In this document: piece by piece, positions 5,588-6,924 of the stretch
Numbering within the stretch: position 1 is the stretch's first letter
Layout of the letters: the number at the start of each line of letters is the position of its first letter
From: Lentisphaeria bacterium
Lineage (GTDB): Bacteria > Verrucomicrobiota > Lentisphaeria > Oligosphaerales > Oligosphaeraceae
DNA length: 6,924 bases
NCBI GenBank assembly: GCA_028699735.1
Contig: JAQVUB010000132.1
Location: 1-6,924, forward strand
Direction of reading: 5' to 3'
Notes under the pieces: model-generated
What the model was told of the DNA's origin: nothing
What the model saw: the letters and a program-made list of their open reading frames with translations, nothing else
Database searches by the model: none
Translations under genes and position numbers: made by a program

Positions 5588-6730
5588 ATGGATCGGCGAC
5601 TGGCCTATGTTATCTTAAATTTGCTGCCCGGTATCGGCCCGGGGAAAATGCAGCAGTTGATCGAGGCCTTTGGCGCTCCGGAAGCGATTTTTTCGGCTTC
5701 GGAGGAGGCGCTGCTGCGGATTCCGGGGATTGGCAGTCGTCTGGCGGGTGTGCTCCGGCACTGGGAACAGAATTGTGATGCGGATGCGGAATTGCGTCTG
5801 GCGCAGGCAGCGGGGGTGTATGTGGTCACCCGGGAGGATCAGGCCTATCCGCCATTGCTGAAGGATATCCATGATCCGCCAATCTGTCTGTATGTGCGCG
5901 GGGATTTGGGGGCCCTGGAGCGCTGCCGGCAGAGCATTGCCATCGTCGGGTCAAGGCATACGACTTCTTATGGGATTCAGATGGCCAGCGCCCTTGCCTC
6001 GGCGGCGGCCTGTGCCGGCTTTACCGTCGTCTCCGGCCTGGCACGGGGCATCGATACCGCCGCCCACAAAGCGACACTGGGTGCCGGGGGCTGCACGATT
6101 GCAGTGATCGGCAGCGGCCTCTGTCACCTGTATCCGCCGGAAAATCAGGGTCTGGCTGAGGAGATTGCCGCATCCGGGGGTGCCGTCATCTCGGAATTTC
6201 CTTTGAATCATCTTCCTGACAAGCGGAATTTTCCGATGCGCAACCGGATCATATCGGGTTTAAGCCGCGGGACTCTGGTGGTCGAGGCCGGGTTGCTTTC
6301 CGGCAGTCTGATCACTGCGGCGCAGGCCATTGACCAGAACCGTACGGTATTTGCCGTGCCGGGGCGTGCGGACACTCCATTTGCCCGGGGCTGCCACAAT
6401 CTGCTGCGTGATGGAGCACGCCTGGTGGAAACCTTCCAGGATGTCCTCGATGAATTTTCCCTTCTGCCGAATTTGCAGATCAAAGCAGTGGAAAAAACGG
6501 CACAGGAACAGAGCCGGAAGCCGGTCGAGTTGTCACCGTTGGAATACGCCGTCTGGGAAAAATTGAGTGACCGGGAATCCGCCATCGATGAATTGCTTGC
6601 ACAATGCGAGGAGCCCCCTTCGAGGATACTGGGAACATTGCTGATGCTGGAAATCAAACAGGTCATCCGCCAACTGCCGGGCAAACAGGTCATCCGAATG
6701 CCGGGAAAAACCGTCGTCGCAGAAGGCTGA
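5588..6730 (+). CDS. dprA: DNA-processing protein DprA (Smf)
   Basis: DprA protects incoming single-stranded DNA and loads RecA during natural transformation. From ATG 5588 the product is 380 residues. An N-terminal helix-hairpin-helix region holds LLPGIGPGKMQQLIEAFG (12-29) and IPGIGSRLAGVL (45-56). The Rossmann-like core has VGSRHTTSYG (120-129), SGLARGID (149-156), GSGLCHLYPPEN (175-186), SEFP (202-205), FPMRNRIISGLS (215-226) and VVEAGLLSGSLITA (231-244). A C-terminal winged-helix segment covers about 315-375. The full domain set is present. An in-frame ATG at 5537 adds 17 residues; I prefer 5588 because homologues start close to this helical segment and AAGGGA lies 10 nt upstream, but the choice is not secure. 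The gene diverges from GH4 and stands alone. Its stop is 17 bp before repeat arm F. DprA is widespread, so its presence does not prove competence. Confidence 0.93.
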   Translation: MDRRLAYVILNLLPGIGPGKMQQLIEAFGAPEAIFSASEEALLRIPGIGSRLAGVLRHWEQNCDADAELRLAQAAGVYVVTREDQAYPPLLKDIHDPPICLYVRGDLGALERCRQSIAIVGSRHTTSYGIQMASALASAAACAGFTVVSGLARGIDTAAHKATLGAGGCTIAVIGSGLCHLYPPENQGLAEEIAASGGAVISEFPLNHLPDKRNFPMRNRIISGLSRGTLVVEAGLLSGSLITAAQAIDQNRTVFAVPGRADTPFARGCHNLLRDGARLVETFQDVLDEFSLLPNLQIKAVEKTAQEQSRKPVELSPLEYAVWEKLSDRESAIDELLAQCEEPPSRILGTLLMLEIKQVIRQLPGKQVIRMPGKTVVAEG

Positions 6731-6747
6731 AAGGGCGCAGAGGATCG

Positions 6748-6763
6748 TTTTTTAACCACGAAA
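6748..6763 (+). repeat. truncated arm (copy F) directly before copy G
   Basis: Six Ts followed by AACCACGAAA match the first 16 bases of the element arm, with the same AACCACG variant as copy C. The match stops abruptly where the left extension of copy G begins. It lies 17 bp after the dprA stop codon. Confidence 0.6.
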
Positions 6764-6764
6764 G

Positions 6765-6921
6765 GGTAATCTGTCAGTGAAGCTGAGTGCAGCGGTATTT
6801 TTTTACAACGAAAGACACTAACGACCCGAAAAAATTTCATGGGATGAACAACGAATTCCCCAAGTAAAACCGTTTCCCATGAAATTTTTTCGGGTCGGTT
6901 CGTGCTTTTTGTTGTTAAAAA
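6765..6921. repeat. complete palindromic element (copy G), probable dprA terminator
   Basis: A left extension (6765-6797, GGTAATCTGTCAGTGAAGC...) is followed by arms at 6798-6844 and 6875-6921 around a 30-nt core. The inner 23 bp pair perfectly (6822-6844 with 6875-6897), including GACCCG, six As and TTTCATGGGA. The inner hairpin CATGGGA/TCCCATG runs into AAATTTTTT, which resembles an intrinsic terminator for dprA. The core (AACGAATTCCCCAAGTAAAACCG) is a diverged form of copy D's core in the same orientation. The window ends 3 bp after the element. Confidence 0.85.
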
Positions 6922-6924
6922 GAA

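Noticed and set aside
5503..5778. 91-codon plus-strand frame overlapping the start of dprA
   Set aside because: It is out of frame with the conserved helix-hairpin-helix region of DprA and looks like a frame shadow.
121..6921. CRISPR array
   Set aside because: The repeats are inverted, vary in length, are hundreds of bases apart, and no cas genes or uniform spacers are present.
2674..6921. Insertion sequence or integron
   Set aside because: There is no transposase or integrase frame, and the elements are under 170 bp. At most they are non-autonomous.

Overview
This 6.9 kb window is ordinary bacterial chromosome: six intact protein genes, no RNA genes, no recognisable transposase or phage genes, and no CRISPR array. 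A family of AT-rich inverted-repeat elements runs through it. The gene mix is an RRM protein with a glycine-rich tail, a helix-turn-helix/PTS-IIA fusion, a family 4 glycosidase, a DUF362 ferredoxin-like protein and DprA. This suggests a Gram-negative, sugar-using, probably anaerobic bacterium. I lean towards the PVC group (Lentisphaerota or Kiritimatiellota-like), but only at low confidence and from memory of such gene combinations. No marker gene fixes the taxon.

Layout. Bases 1-73 hold the edge of an unidentified gene. Bases 121-394 hold a lone repeat arm, a candidate promoter and a leader of roughly 190 nt for a small RRM RNA-binding protein (395-721, +), which ends in a clear intrinsic terminator (781-819). 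Next come a 178-residue exported or membrane protein of unknown function (850-1386, +) and a DUF362 protein with two 4Fe-4S motifs (1445-2734, +). Convergent to these is an HTH/EIIA fusion protein (2806-3522, -). A glycoside hydrolase family 4 enzyme follows (3840-5237, -), and then dprA (5588-6730, +), which diverges from it. The HTH/EIIA gene and the GH4 gene each have a good sigma-70-like promoter and an AAGGAG ribosome binding site, so they are neighbours that may be coregulated rather than one obligate transcript.

Repeat family. The most unusual content is a set of elements whose arms read TTTTTTAACAACGAAA followed by A-tracts repeated about every 10 bp. Three copies are complete long hairpins (2674-2805, 3661-3822, 6765-6921) with arms of about 45-49 nt around a core of about 30 nt. 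Four more are lone or truncated arms (121, 1400, 5395, 6748). Three copies also share a left-hand extension of about 35 bp. The two arms of one copy match each other better than they match other copies, which suggests conservation or copying as a folded structure. Five of the six gene 3' ends lie within 20 bp of an arm. One copy supplies the last 19 codons of the DUF362 gene. I read them as small non-autonomous palindromic elements, probably doubling as two-way transcription terminators. That function is inference.

How the genes work together. The GH4 enzyme plausibly hydrolyses a glycoside. The HTH/EIIA protein probably couples PTS phosphorylation state to gene control, and no PTS permease genes are visible here. 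DprA serves DNA uptake and recombination, and the RRM protein probably acts on RNA folding or the cold response. These are independent roles, and the window is not one pathway.
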